Assembly (NCBI GenBank): GCA_028752905.1
Contig: JAQNBH010000011.1
Span: 28,610,678-28,674,677 of the forward strand
Source: Cladorhizidae sp. MBARI D1340-BT2
Lineage: Eukaryota; Porifera; Demospongiae; Poecilosclerida; Cladorhizidae
Reading direction: 5' to 3'
Length of the DNA: 64,000 nt
Below are positions 26,083 through 37,619 of the stretch, one piece after another. The notes under the pieces were generated by a model. The model did not search any database, was not told where the DNA came from, and was given only the letters and a program-made list of their open reading frames with translations. How positions within the stretch are numbered: position 1 is the stretch's first letter; every line of letters starts with the position of its first letter. The translations under genes and the position numbers were made by a program.

Positions 26083-28687
26083 TTATATTCCAATAACAGG
26101 ACTATAATTTGTTTTTGTGCCACAATAGATCGTGGGTGCTCGCGATTCCAGCGTGGCATAGCCATATGCCACATTCCTGGCAGTATCACTGGCTGTCAGA
26201 TCGCTTCTGTTGCTGGTAGTATAAGTGCAACGTCCTCGACTGCACTTCCCAGATGTTGCAGGGGTCTTTATTGGGAAGTGGAGGAAAGGAAGCCTCTTGA
26301 TAATGGAGCTGCACCCAGCTCTGCGTCAGCTACAATAACTTCCTATTATCTCCTTGGCCAGCTGAATCCTAACTTCTTGATCGTAAGTTCACTTCCGCTT
26401 CCTGACCATCCTTTGTGCAGAATGAAGGTGTTTGTGATAGCCACATTGATCAGAAAGTAAAATATGTATTTGTAGAATTTCTGCTTTTCACCTGACACCT
26501 ATAATATCCTTTGATCTGATCACCTTTGTCCACGCCTCCCATGTATTTATTGTAGGCTAGGGGGCAGCTTATTTCCTCTGCTGCCAATGCTCTTATACCT
26601 AATCACTGAGGTGACACTCTTGGGGTCGCTGTTGATACATAAGCATGACGATCTTTCTTTTTGTGTGCTCTATAGCTCCATCTGTGTGCTCTATAGCTCC
26701 ATCTGTGTGTTCTATAGCTCCATCCGTGTGTTCTATAGCTCCATCCGTGTGCTCTATAGCTCCATCTGTGTGTTCTATAGCTCCATCTGTGTGTTCTATA
26801 GCTCCACCTTTGTCCACGCCTCCCATGTATTTATTGTAGGACTGTATAGCTAGGGGGCAGCTTATTTCCTCTCTGCTGCCAATGCTCTTATGCCTAATCA
26901 CTGAGGTGACACTCTTGGGGTCGCTGTTGATACATAAGCATGACGATCTTTCGGTCCTGCCATGCATTTGCACACACTTTTCCACATTGCGTGGTTAGTG
27001 ACTGGCCCCTAAAAATGTTTAGAAGTTCATATAATGTGTATCTCATAGTTGGGGTAAATAACATGCATGACCTGATATACAACCCCAAAATGTTTGTGGC
27101 ATAACACTAACTTGTGTTTATCTAGTGCAATTTTACCTTTTCTTGAATTTGGCTTTCTTCAGCTCCTCGGGGAAACCACGCCTGTCTTTCCTGGCTGTCC
27201 CACATCCATAAATCCCTCTCCTCTCCAAATCAACCAACAGACTATGCGAGGTAAAAAAGCTGTCAAAGTACATGTGGTGCCACTTGCCCTGTAGGTCCTC
27301 AGTTAGCCACTCTTGCCCCCAAGTGGTGCTCAACTGCACCTTTCTTTTCCCCCGTGTAAATCTCGAACTGTGTGAAAAAACCGTTTCGGCTATCAGCCCG
27401 AACCCACACCTTGATTCCTCTTTTGATGGGTTTCATTGGCATGTATTGCTTCAGTGATGAATGACCTTGAAAGTTTATCATAGCCTCATCGATTGCAATC
27501 TCGCAGTTAGGCCTGTATATTGATGAAAATTTGTGTTGAAAATGGCTGAGAAGAGGTCGGATTTTCCCCAGCCTGTCATAATTTTCACTGCCCCTTGGGG
27601 AAAGTGTACAATTGTCTACAAAATGTAGAAACCTTGTAATTGTCCTGTACCTATCCCTGGATATTCTTTGGGATATCGGTTTATAATTGTGGATGGGATC
27701 CCTCTTCCAATAGTCGTCTGTGGATGGCTGGTGATTAATTCCCATAAGAATGCTGAAGCCTATGAATGCTCGTATATCATCCTCTGTAATTTCTTTCCAA
27801 GAAACATAGGCTTCAGCACCCATGACTTCTTCAGCATACTTATTTGTTTGATCCACTATCTCTTCCACTATGTTAGGTGTTTAAAAAAAGTTCAAATACC
27901 TCCAGTGGTGATTCCTGTATAGGAACTGTAGGTCCTACGGAATATGTGAATGGATGAATTGTAGGGGTCACTAGGTTTGGTGACCAAACTGGAGGCAATG
28001 TCTGTGTGGAAGAGACAGTGGATGGCAAGGCTGAGGAGGTGGCAGTGGAAGGAATGAAAGAGGGTGATGGTTGGATTTGTTGTTGAGTTGGTATAATGTT
28101 GAGTTGGGGCTGGGGTGTGTAAGTAGGTGTGGTTGATACTGATGTTGGTTGAGGCATGGGTGTGGTTGATTCTGATGTAGGTAGAGGTGGAAGTCATTGT
28201 GGTCAATACCGATGTGGTTTGAGGCTGGGGTGTGGTTGATACTGATGTGGTTTGAGGCTGGGGTGTGGTCGATACTGAAGTAGATATGGAAGTGCATGTT
28301 GTCGATAGCGATGGTGGTAAAAGGTGGCAGGTAGCAGTAGTGTTTACAGAGTCTGATGTGAAAGCAACCACGGAGTCTTTTACTGAGATGGGTGTGATAA
28401 AAGCGGCATTCATTTGGGTCGATGGGTTGGGTAAAGGTGTCTTGTGTAATGCGGCAGGTATCGCGAAGGAATGAGCATCTTCCTCTTCCATGTCTAAATA
28501 TATTACATGTATATATAATTATTTTATATATATATTTTATTATATTATTCAACATTTGTTCACTAAAATTTCCTTACCTTCCTGCAGATTCCTCATCACT
28601 TCCATCTGCAAATGGCTCATCCAAGTCCCCATCTCCATCCAATGCCTTGTGGACCTCCTCCAAAGACAAACATTCTCTTTTTGCCAT
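26083..28687 (-). pseudogene. piggyBac transposase (two exons, frameshifted)
   Basis: Cut-and-paste transposase, DDD type. Exon 1 (28687-28578) reads MAKRECLSLEEVHKALDG with an acidic tail, then a GAAG|GTAAGG donor; an acceptor TTTAG lies before 28493. A Pro/Thr/Ser-rich linker follows (repeats of TTPQPQTTSVS). The core starts near 27930 (SPLEVFELFLN), then VDQTNKYAEE, the first aspartate in AIDEAMINFQGHSSLKQYMP (about 27430), the second in HHMYFDSFFTS (about 27260), and the third in YNKYMGGVDKG (about 26830, duplicated near 26535). The C-terminal part has NVAITNTFILHK (about 26430) and a cysteine-rich zinc finger (CQECGIWLCH) ending near 26083. All three aspartates remain, but at least three frameshifts and a repeat expansion break the frame, so it is dead as it stands. 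Confidence 0.9.
26527..26955 (-). repeat. Internal duplication with 21-bp repeats in the transposase
   Basis: A segment of about 140 bp encoding the third catalytic aspartate region occurs twice, at 26527-26665 and 26809-26952 (shared words GTGACACTCTTGGGGTCGCT and CCATGTATTTATTGTAGG). Between them are about seven 21-bp repeats (GCTCCATCTGTGTGTTCTATA) that read GAIEHTD on the minus strand, in frame with the preceding GGVDKG. Confidence 0.9.
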
Positions 28688-29096
28688 TATAGTTATCCTA
28701 TTTTTAATATGTATAAGTCATAATTGTTTTCAAGTTTTCAAAAAAAATGTTATAGTAAGTCCTATATGTGACAGGCTCTGGGAAAAGGGCCCACTTCGCG
28801 CAGATATTGAAATTGAGATACAACCTAAAACAATGCCTAGGCCAAAATTTTATAAAATCCATTTTATTAGCTTATAAGTATCTATTATCTTTTAGCTAAC
28901 TTTCTGTGAAGTTTGATGACCTAAAAGCGTCTGCTTCTTGCCGAGCGTAGCCTTAGAAAACTCGGACTCAATTCTTCTCTACGCGTAACCGAGATTGAAG
29001 TTTAACTGCCGGCGGAAGAATACTACGTGCACACGGAAGTATGGGAGTTACCCGCGCGCCTTTATAACTCGTTACCACAGTAACAACAGCTGCAGA

Positions 29097-30615
29097 ATGT
29101 CTTTTCAAACTAGTGCTGCTAGAGCTGTGAATGGTTTGCTTCACTTTTGTGAGAAAGACCAACAACCCTTGTTGGATATCTTACAAGACTACTTCAACAC
29201 TCCTTTTGAAGGAGAAATGGACAGTGATGATGTGACTGGAGCAGCAAATCATGGCAGGTTTAGTGAAGACATAGGTGTCCATAGCCAAAAAAAAATATCA
29301 TCTACTGAATAGCTGAATAGCAAAATATACACTGTATTGACAAAAATTTGTATTTAGGAGTAATGTGGAGTAATGTGTTGGAATTATAGTACATCTGTGT
29401 GCATACTATTTACAGAGACAGAACTTTTGTGCAATAGCAGAGTGGTAGAGGTTGGCGAGATGGGTGTGGAGGAGGAGATCAGTGAGGATGAAGAAATTAA
29501 GAAATTGAGGAGGAAGATTTGGACCGTGATGAGCAAGTGAGTGAAGCCCTGGAGAATCTTCACATGATTGATGGCATCGAACCAACTCTTTCCGACATCG
29601 AGGAAAATAAGCAAGTTGGAGATTTCTTGGATGCTGGATGTGGTTGTCGTCTTCGTGATGGGGGAAGTTTCTCTCTCCCATTTTCCTTGACAGCATGTCT
29701 TTGATTTCGCTCACACTGCAATTCCCAGACACACAATGAGTTGGACATCTTGCTTGGGCAGCTCATGGCTACCTCAAATTCGATGGAGATGGTTCGGCAT
29801 TCACTGTTGAGTCGACAGAAAAAGTACACAAAATATTACCATCAGGGGCAACCAGTGTGTCCTTCCATGTTTCGTTACCTTCACACTGTTGGCGAGAAAC
29901 GAATGAAGAACTTGGTGACACACTTCAAGGACAATGGGCTTGCACCACGTGTCCATGGAAACACCAGGCGTCTTCCTCACAATGCCCTTGCATTTGCTTA
30001 GGTAGAGTTTATTGTCAGATTCTTACTAAACTCTGCTGATCAGAATGGCCTGCTCCTTCCTGGTCGCATACCAGGTTATAGCAGATCTGACATCAAGCTG
30101 CTACCTTCTAGCGTGTCCAAGAGAGGGATCCGGAGGGTGTATTGTGAAGCTGCTAACTCCACACCCTGTGCATGTCCTGCTGCATACTCCACCTTCAATA
30201 TAAGCTCTGGCAGTCACTGCTTCCATCCATTATTATTATGAAACCTATGTCTGACTTGTGCTGGCAATGCCAACAGAACAGTACAGCTATCCTCCGAGCT
30301 GCTAACTGTCCTGATGTGGAGAAATGTGCTACTATAAAAGCAGCAGAAGAGCACCTTCAAATTGTGCAGCTGGAAAGGTCGTTCTACAAAACCACCTGTG
30401 ACGAGTGCTGGCGAGAAGTCCGGGAGTACTTCACCTGAAGATGAGAAGGATAGTACCTGTCCTTTGCCAGCTGTCCCCAAGCCTTCCAGCACTCCCTCCT
30501 CACCAACTGGTAATCAGAATAAAGAGGATTATCTTCCCTCTGCCAAGAAACACACTTGTATGATCTGCAGAAAGGAGGGACATAACAGTAGATCAGCAAC
30601 AATAAGTCTTTAACC
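29097..30615 (+). pseudogene. Element A protein gene, truncated homologue of element B protein
   Basis: Exon 1 starts with ATG at 29097 (MSFQTSAARAVNGLLHF, then LLDILQDYFNTPFE), parallel to exon 1 of element B (AAKAINSF, LLDVIEQYF). A likely acceptor is TTTACAG before 29415. Later pieces match element B in order: DAGCGC near 29630, LRDGGS, LDILLGQLMATSNS at 29738, RVHGNTRRLP near 29950, LLPGRIPGY near 30055, SDIKLLPSS near 30090, KPMSDLCWQ at 30241 and ERSFYKTTCDEC near 30375. The frame is broken repeatedly. After EVREYF (30430) the sequence jumps to a tail like that of element B (DEKDSTCPLPAVPKP), so the region equal to the last-exon catalytic-like domain is deleted. The tail ends with a small CxxC...GH zinc-knuckle-like motif (CMICRKEGH). 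A TTTATAA box lies at 29061. Function unknown; transposase-related by context. Confidence 0.8.
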
Positions 30616-30734
30616 AATGTTGTTGTAACGCTGTATAATAATAATTATTCTTGTCCTACTTTTTATCTAATAATAGTTTGTTCTAACAACAACAAAAGAG
30701 AGAAAACTGGGTTAGGACAAGTAGCCGGCTTACT

Positions 30735-31262
30735 GCTGACCTGAAACTAAGTTTAATAAACACTAACTGTAGGCTAGAAACAAGTTAACTATGGGCTAGA
30801 AACTAAACACTAACTATGGGCTAAATAAATAAAGGTTAACTGTGGGCTAGAAAACAAGTTAAACAAAGGCTAACTGTGGGCTAGAAAACAAGTTAAATAA
30901 AGGCTAACTGTGGGCTAGAAAACAAGTTAAATAAAGGCTAACTGTGGGCTAGAAAACAAGTTAAACAAAGGCTAACTGTGGGTTAGAAAAGAAGTTCAAT
31001 AAAGGCTAACTGTGGGCTAGAAAACAAGTTAAATAAAGGCTAACTGTGGGCTAGAAAACAAGTTAAATAAAGGCTAACTATGGGCTAGAAAACAGGTTAA
31101 ATAAAGGCTAACTGTGGGCTAGAAAACGAGTTAAACAAAGGCTACCTGTGAACAAAGGCTAACTGTAGGATAGAAATCAAGTTAAACAAAGGCTAACTGT
31201 GGGCTTATTAGAAAACAAGTTAAACAAAGGCCAACTGTGAGCTAGAGAACAAGTTAAATAAA
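30735..31262 (+). repeat. 34-bp tandem array in element A
   Basis: About 15 copies of a 34-bp unit composed of GGCTAACTGTGGGCTAGAA and AACAAGTTAAATAAA, with small indels. It is in the 3' part of element A and the same array, much longer, occurs in the truncated copy C at 43180-44610, so the repeat travels with the element. Confidence 0.93.
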
Positions 31263-31834
31263 AAAGTTACAGTTGGTGGGCTAGTACTATCTCTCACCTG
31301 CTTTTCCTCCCAAGAATAGCTGCTTGATTCATGGAGGCACGAAGTTTTGGGGGGCTCTAGTGGTGTTCAAAGTCCTTGGCTGCGCCGTGGAAGCGAACAA
31401 AAGCTCCTCCAAGAAGTGTGACTTCTCCACGAACTATGAAGGGCGTATCTTGTAGAATCACGTGCTACCTCAAAACGTGTAACGCGGAAGATTACGGAAA
31501 TAGAAAAATTCCCCGTAAGTAAACATTGAAAGACCGTTTTCATGGAATTATGGCCTTGTACTTAGATGTGTTAGATCGGTCGTAGCTCAGCAAACCAACT
31601 AGCTATGGTGACGCTTCTTAGACCATTTTGAAGGTAATAAGGTGTGCTATATCTTAGTGCCAATAACTCAAATTTTATATCTTGCGCGAAGTGGGCCCTT
31701 TTCGCAGAGCCTGTCACATATAATAAAGGCACTATCATGAACTTACAGTGTTATAGAGCAGTATCGCAGCAATGGATCCTTCGTAAAGAGTAAGACAGCT
31801 AGCCGATCGCGCGAATAAAAAGGCTGCTTGATAT

Positions 31835-31894
31835 GACGCCAATTGGCGTCTACCGCCGTTCAGAGCACGCACGGGCATGACGCCAATTGGCGTC
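31835..31894. promoter_or_regulatory. Paired subterminal palindromes of piggyBac element 1
   Basis: GACGCCAATTGGCGTC is a perfect 16-bp palindrome present twice (31835-31850 and 31879-31894), each followed by TA(C/T)CGCCGTT, just inside the right end. Subterminal repeats near an end are where piggyBac-type transposases commonly bind, so a binding role is inferred. Confidence 0.55.
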
Positions 31895-31914
31895 TATCGC
31901 CGTTAATCGGTTAA

Positions 31915-32362
31915 ACTGCGTTAGTCGACTACTATAGTCGCCTCAATTGAACTTTACGTAATTGCGAAGGGCCGCCCGCTCCATGCTAAATTATTAGTTG
32001 GATCTCGAGCATTGGAGCTAAACTTAGCTTTGCGCATCATGTTTTTTTGGTGCGGTGATCGGCACCTGCTTGTTCTAGAGCAGACGTTTCTTACGTTGAC
32101 TTGCCATTCTAAGCTTCTTACTTGCTTTTGCAGCGCCGACTATTCCAGCTCACAAATTCTTTCTCTTTTCCAATCTTGCTCACCTCGCCGAACCCTGAAC
32201 TCTAAACTGTTTGCAAGCTCTGCGCAGTTCTAGTTGCTGAACTCCACCTTCTTGATCTCACAACTCCACCCTCCAAATTTACCAACAAGCTCCTCCCTGA
32301 AGAATTTCATTATTAGCAATTATTCTGAACCCTAGACCTTATCAAGTTCATGGTGATATATA
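31915..32362. other. Region between the piggyBac genes, no gene seen
   Basis: About 450 bp between the right end of piggyBac element 1 and the second piggyBac gene. An ORF at 32012-32233 has no recognisable motif. It may be the upstream part of piggyBac element 2, but I could not find that element's terminus. Confidence 0.5.
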
Positions 32363-33850
32363 TGAGTGATGGAGACTTTGATGGTTACCTTGAAGGAAAG
32401 TTATTTACTACAGCAAGAGCAATAAAATACAATATAAATAACCAATAAATATTCTTTTTATTATAGATGTTGGAGATGAAGGTGCTGATAATGAATGTGA
32501 AGAGGGCGAGGTTCCAGGTGAAGAGGGCGGCGAGGTTCCAGGTGAAGAGGGCGGTGAGGTTCCAGGTGAAGAGGGTGAGGTTCCAGGTGAAGAGGGGGTG
32601 AGGTTCCAGGTGAAGAGGGTGAGTTCCAGGTGAAGAGGGTGAGGTTCCAGGTGAAGAGGGTGAGGTTCCAGGTGAAGAGGGTGAGGTTCCAGATGAAGAG
32701 GGCGAGATACGAGATGAAGAGTGCGAGGTTCAAGGTGGGGGGCATGAGGTTGAATGTGATGGGTGGGATGATGTTAGTTTGCATAGTGAGGATGGAGCGG
32801 GAGGTGGTTATGACATAGACGAGGAAGAAGGCGATGCAAGTGGCATGGTGGTATCTTCTGTTCTTCTGTTGGTGGGCCTAATAAGGTGTGGTCGAGCCTC
32901 TGGATACTTTCGAACAATTATTCACGTCAATATCATCAAGGATATCTGGTGTGAAACGAACCGGTATGGGAAACAGTACTTGGCAAGTCACCAGCAGCAC
33001 CTTGATGAACACCCACAAGCAAGAGAGCATGACTTCATCCGCCACCTGTTCACGCTGGAAGAAATGTATAGGTAAATGACATAAGGCCAGTAAGCTTACA
33101 ATAAAATATTAATTAGCAATTGTTACACACCTCTAACCTTGTCACTCTCACACACCTCAATATTTGCATAAATACATGATGGTGCAAATATTAACCCACA
33201 AAGCTTTCATCTTATATCAAAACCTGTGCAACCTCAGATTACATGCAAAACACACATTACAGGCAGCATTTATTTTTTGCCACCAATGACAGGACACACA
33301 GTTATACTTTACTATACAGATTCATCGCAATGGTGATTCTAATGTCTAATGGGAGTGCTGGATTATCCCACTCCCCAGAGCTACTGGAGCAGAAGTTGCC
33401 CATTACATATCCCTACATTCTCCACCATAATGTCAGGAGATAGGTTTTTGTTGTTGCTCAATTTTTTACACTTGACCAACAATGAGAATCAAGTAGGACG
33501 AGGTCAACCAGGACATGATCAGCTATTCAAGATCCGGACATATATGACAGCACTGGTGTAAAGGTTTCAGGCATCTTACACGTTGCATCGGGAAATTGCA
33601 TGACTGGTTTCAAAGGGCGTTTATTCTTCCTTCAATACATGCCCCCAAAACCCACAAAAGTGGGCATTGGTACTGGCCAACTCAAAGACAGCATATACAT
33701 GGAATTGGTCACTATATGCAGGAAGGGAGGACTATACCTCCAAATATTCATTGGCCACACGCGTTGTGTTACATCTAGTAACAAAATTACATAACTTTGG
33801 ACATCACCTCCAGGATTTCATCCAGAAGTTCTTGCAAGAGGGGGCATAAT
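32363..33850 (+). pseudogene. piggyBac transposase 2, fragmentary
   Basis: A second, diverged piggyBac gene on the plus strand. A possible first exon starts at 32363 (MSDGDFDGYLEGK), with an acceptor TTATAG just before 32467. The acidic region that follows contains a run of 21-bp repeats (GEVPGEEG). Core pieces: PLDTFEQLF near 32895, ETNRYGKQYLASH near 32955, then RFLLLLNFLHLTNNEN near 33440 and QLFKIRTYM. GFKGRLFFLQYMPPKP at about 33604 is the block around the first aspartate, but the residue before it is lost at a frameshift. Matches then fade (VVLHLVTKLHNFGHHLQDF near 33780). The second and third aspartates are not seen. It is dead and probably lacks its 3' half. Confidence 0.75.
32502..32725 (+). 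repeat. 21-bp acidic-coding repeat in piggyBac 2
   Basis: About ten copies of a 21- to 24-bp unit GAGGTTCCAGGTGAAGAGGG encoding GEVPGEEG. Copies of unequal length shift the frame, so the ORF passes from an acidic reading to RFQVKRV. Confidence 0.85.
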
Positions 33851-34319
33851 GGTGTGTTCCAAAATTTAGGGGGGACAACATGTACTGTAAGCATGTGAAG
33901 TGTGGCCGTAGCTAGTGGGGTCTCCCCGGGGAAATTTTGAAAAAATTGATTCTCTGAGACGCATTCTGGTGCATTCTCAGCACAATATTCAATGTTTTAG
34001 TCATCATAAGTACTGCATATGATGGATAGATTCCTCCTCACCAAAAGCCCATAATCAGCATGATTGTGCAGCTAATTCAGCTAAGTATTGTCTCAGAAAG
34101 TGTATTTACAGAGTACATAATGTATTACATTAATAGTTTTGTAGCTAGATGCAATTGTGTCATAATCTAGAACGTTCTGTTCATGTGCTATTATTCTGTG
34201 GTTGTACTCTTTGATACTAAAATATTTTTCATGGGTATAAAGATAGCCAAGTTACTTTAGCTAAAGTGGGGGTACCTAAAAACCTGAATGCCTGTGGTTC
34301 TGCATAAATATCCAGATTG
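33851..34319. other. Unassigned sequence
   Basis: No coding region or repeat recognised in about 470 bp between the second piggyBac remnant and the hAT remnant. Confidence 0.5.
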
Positions 34320-34713
34320 CTAAGTGTTAACGATTTCAAATAAGTACCTGAGGCTAGAGAAAGCTATACTCTACGCAATGAGTGTTTTCATTAGGCACAA
34401 AAATGTAGGTACGTGGTCAAGCATGCAAAAGGAAAAAATTATCGATCACTACGGTGCATATGATGCAGAGCTGCCTGCGGAGACTGTGCAGAGTGATGAA
34501 TATATACCAAGGAAGCTCTGATATCCACTGAACTCAGAACAGAGTGGAAAACATTTCGTAGCTACCTATCCAAGCAGCCGAAAGGAACTTTGTACTCAGA
34601 GCAAACCAAACTCAGTAGTGAGGAAATGCTGAGAACAATCTTCCCCAACATCAGCACTCTGGCAAACATCTGTCTCACTATTCCTGTTAGCACTGCCACT
34701 AGTGTCTTCTCTC
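34320..34713 (+). pseudogene. hAT transposase C-terminal (dimerisation) remnant
   Basis: After a frameshift near 34515, the reading from about 34530 gives EWKTFRSYLSKQPKG, then LSSEEMLRTIFPN, ISTLANICLTIPVSTATS. This matches the C-terminal dimerisation region of hAT transposases, usually FPxLxxLAxxxLxIPxSxAxxERxFS. The expected ERSFS part is missing because the sequence runs into the TA-rich minisatellite. The preceding ORF (34324-34521; MQKEKIIDHYGAYDAEL) is probably the upstream part of the same protein. The catalytic domain is absent. Family call moderately sure; lineage unknown. Confidence 0.65.
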
Positions 34714-36028
34714 ATTTATATATATATTGAGCAAGTTATGATGGCGTACCACTAGTGTCCTCTCTCATTATATATATAGAGCAAGTTATGATGGCGTGCC
34801 ACTAGTGTCTTCTCTCATTATATATATATATAGAGCAAGTTATGATGGCGTGCCACTAGTGTCCTCTCTCATTATATATATATAGAGCAAGTTATGATGG
34901 CGTGCCACTAGTATCCTCTCTCATTATATATATAGAGAGCAAGTTATGATGGCGTGCCACTAGTGTCCTCTCTCATTATATATATATATATTGAGCAAGT
35001 TAGTTATGATGGCGTGCCACTAGTGTCCTCTCTCATTATATATATATATAGAGCAAGTTATGATGGTGTGCCACTAGCGTCCTCTCTCATTATATATATA
35101 TAGAGCAAGTTATGATGGCGTGCCACTAGTGTCCGCTCTCATTATATATAGAGCAAGTTATGATGGCGTGCCACTAGTGTCCTCTCTCATTATATATATA
35201 TATATAGAGCAAGTTATGATGGCATGCCACTAGTGTCCTCTCTCGTTATATATATAGAGAGAGCAAGTTATGATGGCGTGCCACTAGTGTCCTCTCTCAT
35301 TATATATAGAGAGAAAGTTATGATGGTGTGCCACTAGTGTCCTCTCTCATTGTATATATAGAGAGAGCAAGTTATGATGGCGTGCCACTAGTGTCCTCTC
35401 TCATTATATATATATATATATATATTGAGTCAGTTATGATGGCGTGCCACTAGTGTCTTCTCTCATTATATATATGTATAGAGCAAGTTATGATGGCGTG
35501 CCACTAGTGTCCTCTCTCATTATATATATATATATTGAGCAAGTTATGATGGCATGCCACTAGTGTCCTCTCTCATTATATATATATATAGAGCAAGTTA
35601 TGACGGCGTGCCACTAGTGTCCTCTCTCATTATATATATATATATATATAGAGCAAGTTATGATGGCATGCCACTAGTGTCCTCTCTCATTATATATATA
35701 GAGAGAGCAAGTTATGATGGTGTGCCACTAGTGTCTTCTCTCATTATATATATATAGAGAGCAAGTTATGATGGCGTGCCACTAGTGTCCACTCTCATTA
35801 TATATATATATAGAGCAAGTTATGATGGCATGCCACTAGTGTCCTCTCTCATTATATATATATAGAGAGCAAGTTATGATGGCGTGCCACTAGTGTCTTC
35901 TCTCATTATATATATATATAGAGAGAGAGCAAGTTATGATGGCGTGCCACTAGTGTCCTCTCTCATTATATATATATAGAGAGCAAGTTATTATGGCGTG
36001 CCATTAGTGTCTTCTCTCATTATATATA
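34700..36028 (+). repeat. TA-rich minisatellite of about 52 bp per unit, left part
   Basis: About 24 units made of GCAAGTTATGATGGCGTGCC, ACTAGTGTCCTCTCTCATTA and a (TA)n tract of variable length. The first unit starts at CCACTAGTGTC inside the last readable hAT codons. Element B interrupts the array at 36028 and it resumes at 42063. Confidence 0.95.
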
Positions 36029-36639
36029 TGTGACAGGATTTGGGAAAAGGGACCTTATCGCGCAAAAATAAATATATGAGTTAGCTAGACCATGTTGAAG
36101 CCCGATTTATAAGGTTCAAAATAAGCCTTGTATCAAGTCTAGAGCTGCTCTGACACCGAAGATATGAGCGAGAGCTTCAGGTTTAAGTATTGGCTAAAAC
36201 CGTGACTATTTCAATAACTGGGCGTTGTAGTTGACGACGAAAGCTAAAATGTTTACTCCGTAAATTACCGTGTTACGAACGGGTGGGGCTACTTTTGCTG
36301 GGAAAGAAACGATGTAAATAGCTATAGCTGTTGTCTGACAAAGTGAAACTATGGAACGCTGGCTATCTAAAACTATAGAACGCTGGCTAACTAACTAAGA
36401 CTGTGGACTTCGAAGCAGACGCTGTCGAAAGTGGGGCGGTACTTTCGGGAAAGAAGTGATCGAAGACTGTGAATTTCCAGTCATTCGCTTAAAGATTCAT
36501 CCAAAACAGTCTGGATTTGTACTGGGAGTAAGCGCTAGCCAGGTCTAGCACTAGGCATAAATAAGTAGAGTATGTACAGGCTAGCATTAATAATTATTAG
36601 CATACATTAAAAAAGGACAAATTTGCAATGTACAGTAGC

Positions 36640-36785
36640 GACCAAAAAAAACTTTACATACCGTTGCGTTGGGTAAACGTTCAACGCAGAAACGTTTCTT
36701 AAGAAACGCTCAAGCAACGCTCAAGGAACGCACAGATAACGCTCAAGCAACGTATTGCGAACGCAACGCACGATCCGTTATTTAA
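36640..36785. repeat. Subterminal AACG-rich repeats of the mariner, left end
   Basis: Series of AACG-containing words (CTCAAGCAACG, CTCAAGGAACG, CGAACGCAACG), mirrored by 38850-39000 at the other end (TTAGCGAACG, ATGGCGAACG, TTCGGCGAACG). Probably a cluster of transposase-binding repeats; that role is inferred. Confidence 0.55.
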
Positions 36786-37619
36786 TTACCCGAAATGCGC
36801 AATCAACATTCGGTATCCTACACCAAGTGTTCGATAGAGCGCGTAAAGTCAAGTCAGTCGGCCTACTGTTGATTACTGTTCTGTTTTGTTGCAGCTTCTA
36901 CTTTTGATTTGTCCTGGGAATGGCTCACAGAAGAACTCTCGCTGCCACCTTCCTCTGAGCAGTAAGTATAACACTAGGTAGAACTCCAATGGCTAGCGCC
37001 TATCTGTGGTAGTTACCCAGCCTTTACTTCAGTCTAGTTGTTAGTGTTACATACAGTATTTAAAACGAAACCCCCCAAAATAAAACTAGAACAGTGGATC
37101 CAGTAATGATAATTATACTGACTATCGTTTGGTCTTCTGGCAGAATGAAAGTTCTGGGTGGCTGTACCAAGCAGCAATGTTTTAGGGTGCTCCTCAATGG
37201 GAGTGGGAGGCCAAGGCAGTGAGGGTGATATATAATGGCAAGATTTCAGCTATTGTTAAGTTTTAAATCAAATTCTTTATATCAAGTTCAGGTGTGATTT
37301 ACTATTTTGAAATGCAGTTACCAGGCAGCCATGGAGGAAGAATTCAAGCCTGTCATGGAAGACGAGGATTACAGTTCTTCACTCTACATCTGTGGTGGCG
37401 GGGTCAGAACTGGACTTGTTCAATAACTATATAGTTGTTTTTGAAATTATCATTATTTTATATCTTCTTATTGATAATTTAATAAGAAAATTTAACATCT
37501 CTAACTACCCAAACACACGAAAGTTTTGCCAACTTGATATCACAAGTGATTTCCAAATAAACCTCCCCATGGCAGGTGTCTGTTCTACTTCTGACATCTA
37601 CAGTTAATCAAAATTGTGT

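Larger units (their letters stand above)
28767..31718 (+). mobile_element. TIR element A, internally deleted relative of element B
   Basis: Both termini begin TGTGACAGGCTCTG, continue into AAAAGGGCCCACTTCGCGCA, and are inverted with one or two differences. The flank is TATA on each side (28763-28766 and 31719-31722), consistent with a TA or TATA target. It is inserted in the 5' region of piggyBac element 1. It carries a plus-strand gene related to that of element B, but lacking the DNCTGQNKNN domain, and a 34-bp tandem array in its 3' third. Probably non-autonomous. Confidence 0.85.
25396..31910 (-). mobile_element. piggyBac element 1 (with nested element A)
   Basis: Flanked by TTAA at 25392-25395 and 31911-31914, the piggyBac target duplication. 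Left terminus CCGATTATACGCGGTA and right terminus (reverse complement) CCGATTAACGGCGATA are imperfect inverted repeats. The transposase gene lies on the minus strand (28687 to about 26083). TIR element A (28767-31718) sits in the upstream region; without it the element is about 3.56 kb. The left flank GCTTTGCTAGTTAA matches the duplicated, uninserted site at about 57700, but the sequence right of 31914 does not, so the right flank has since been rearranged or hit by another insertion. Confidence 0.8.

Noticed and set aside
26645..26853. Plus-strand ORFs with CSIAPSV or LYSSICV repeats
   Set aside because: Shadow of the 21-bp repeat inside the minus-strand piggyBac gene.
35554..35757. ORF with LVSSLIIYIYRASYDG repeats
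   Set aside because: Arises from the TA-rich minisatellite; TA length variation breaks the frame everywhere else.
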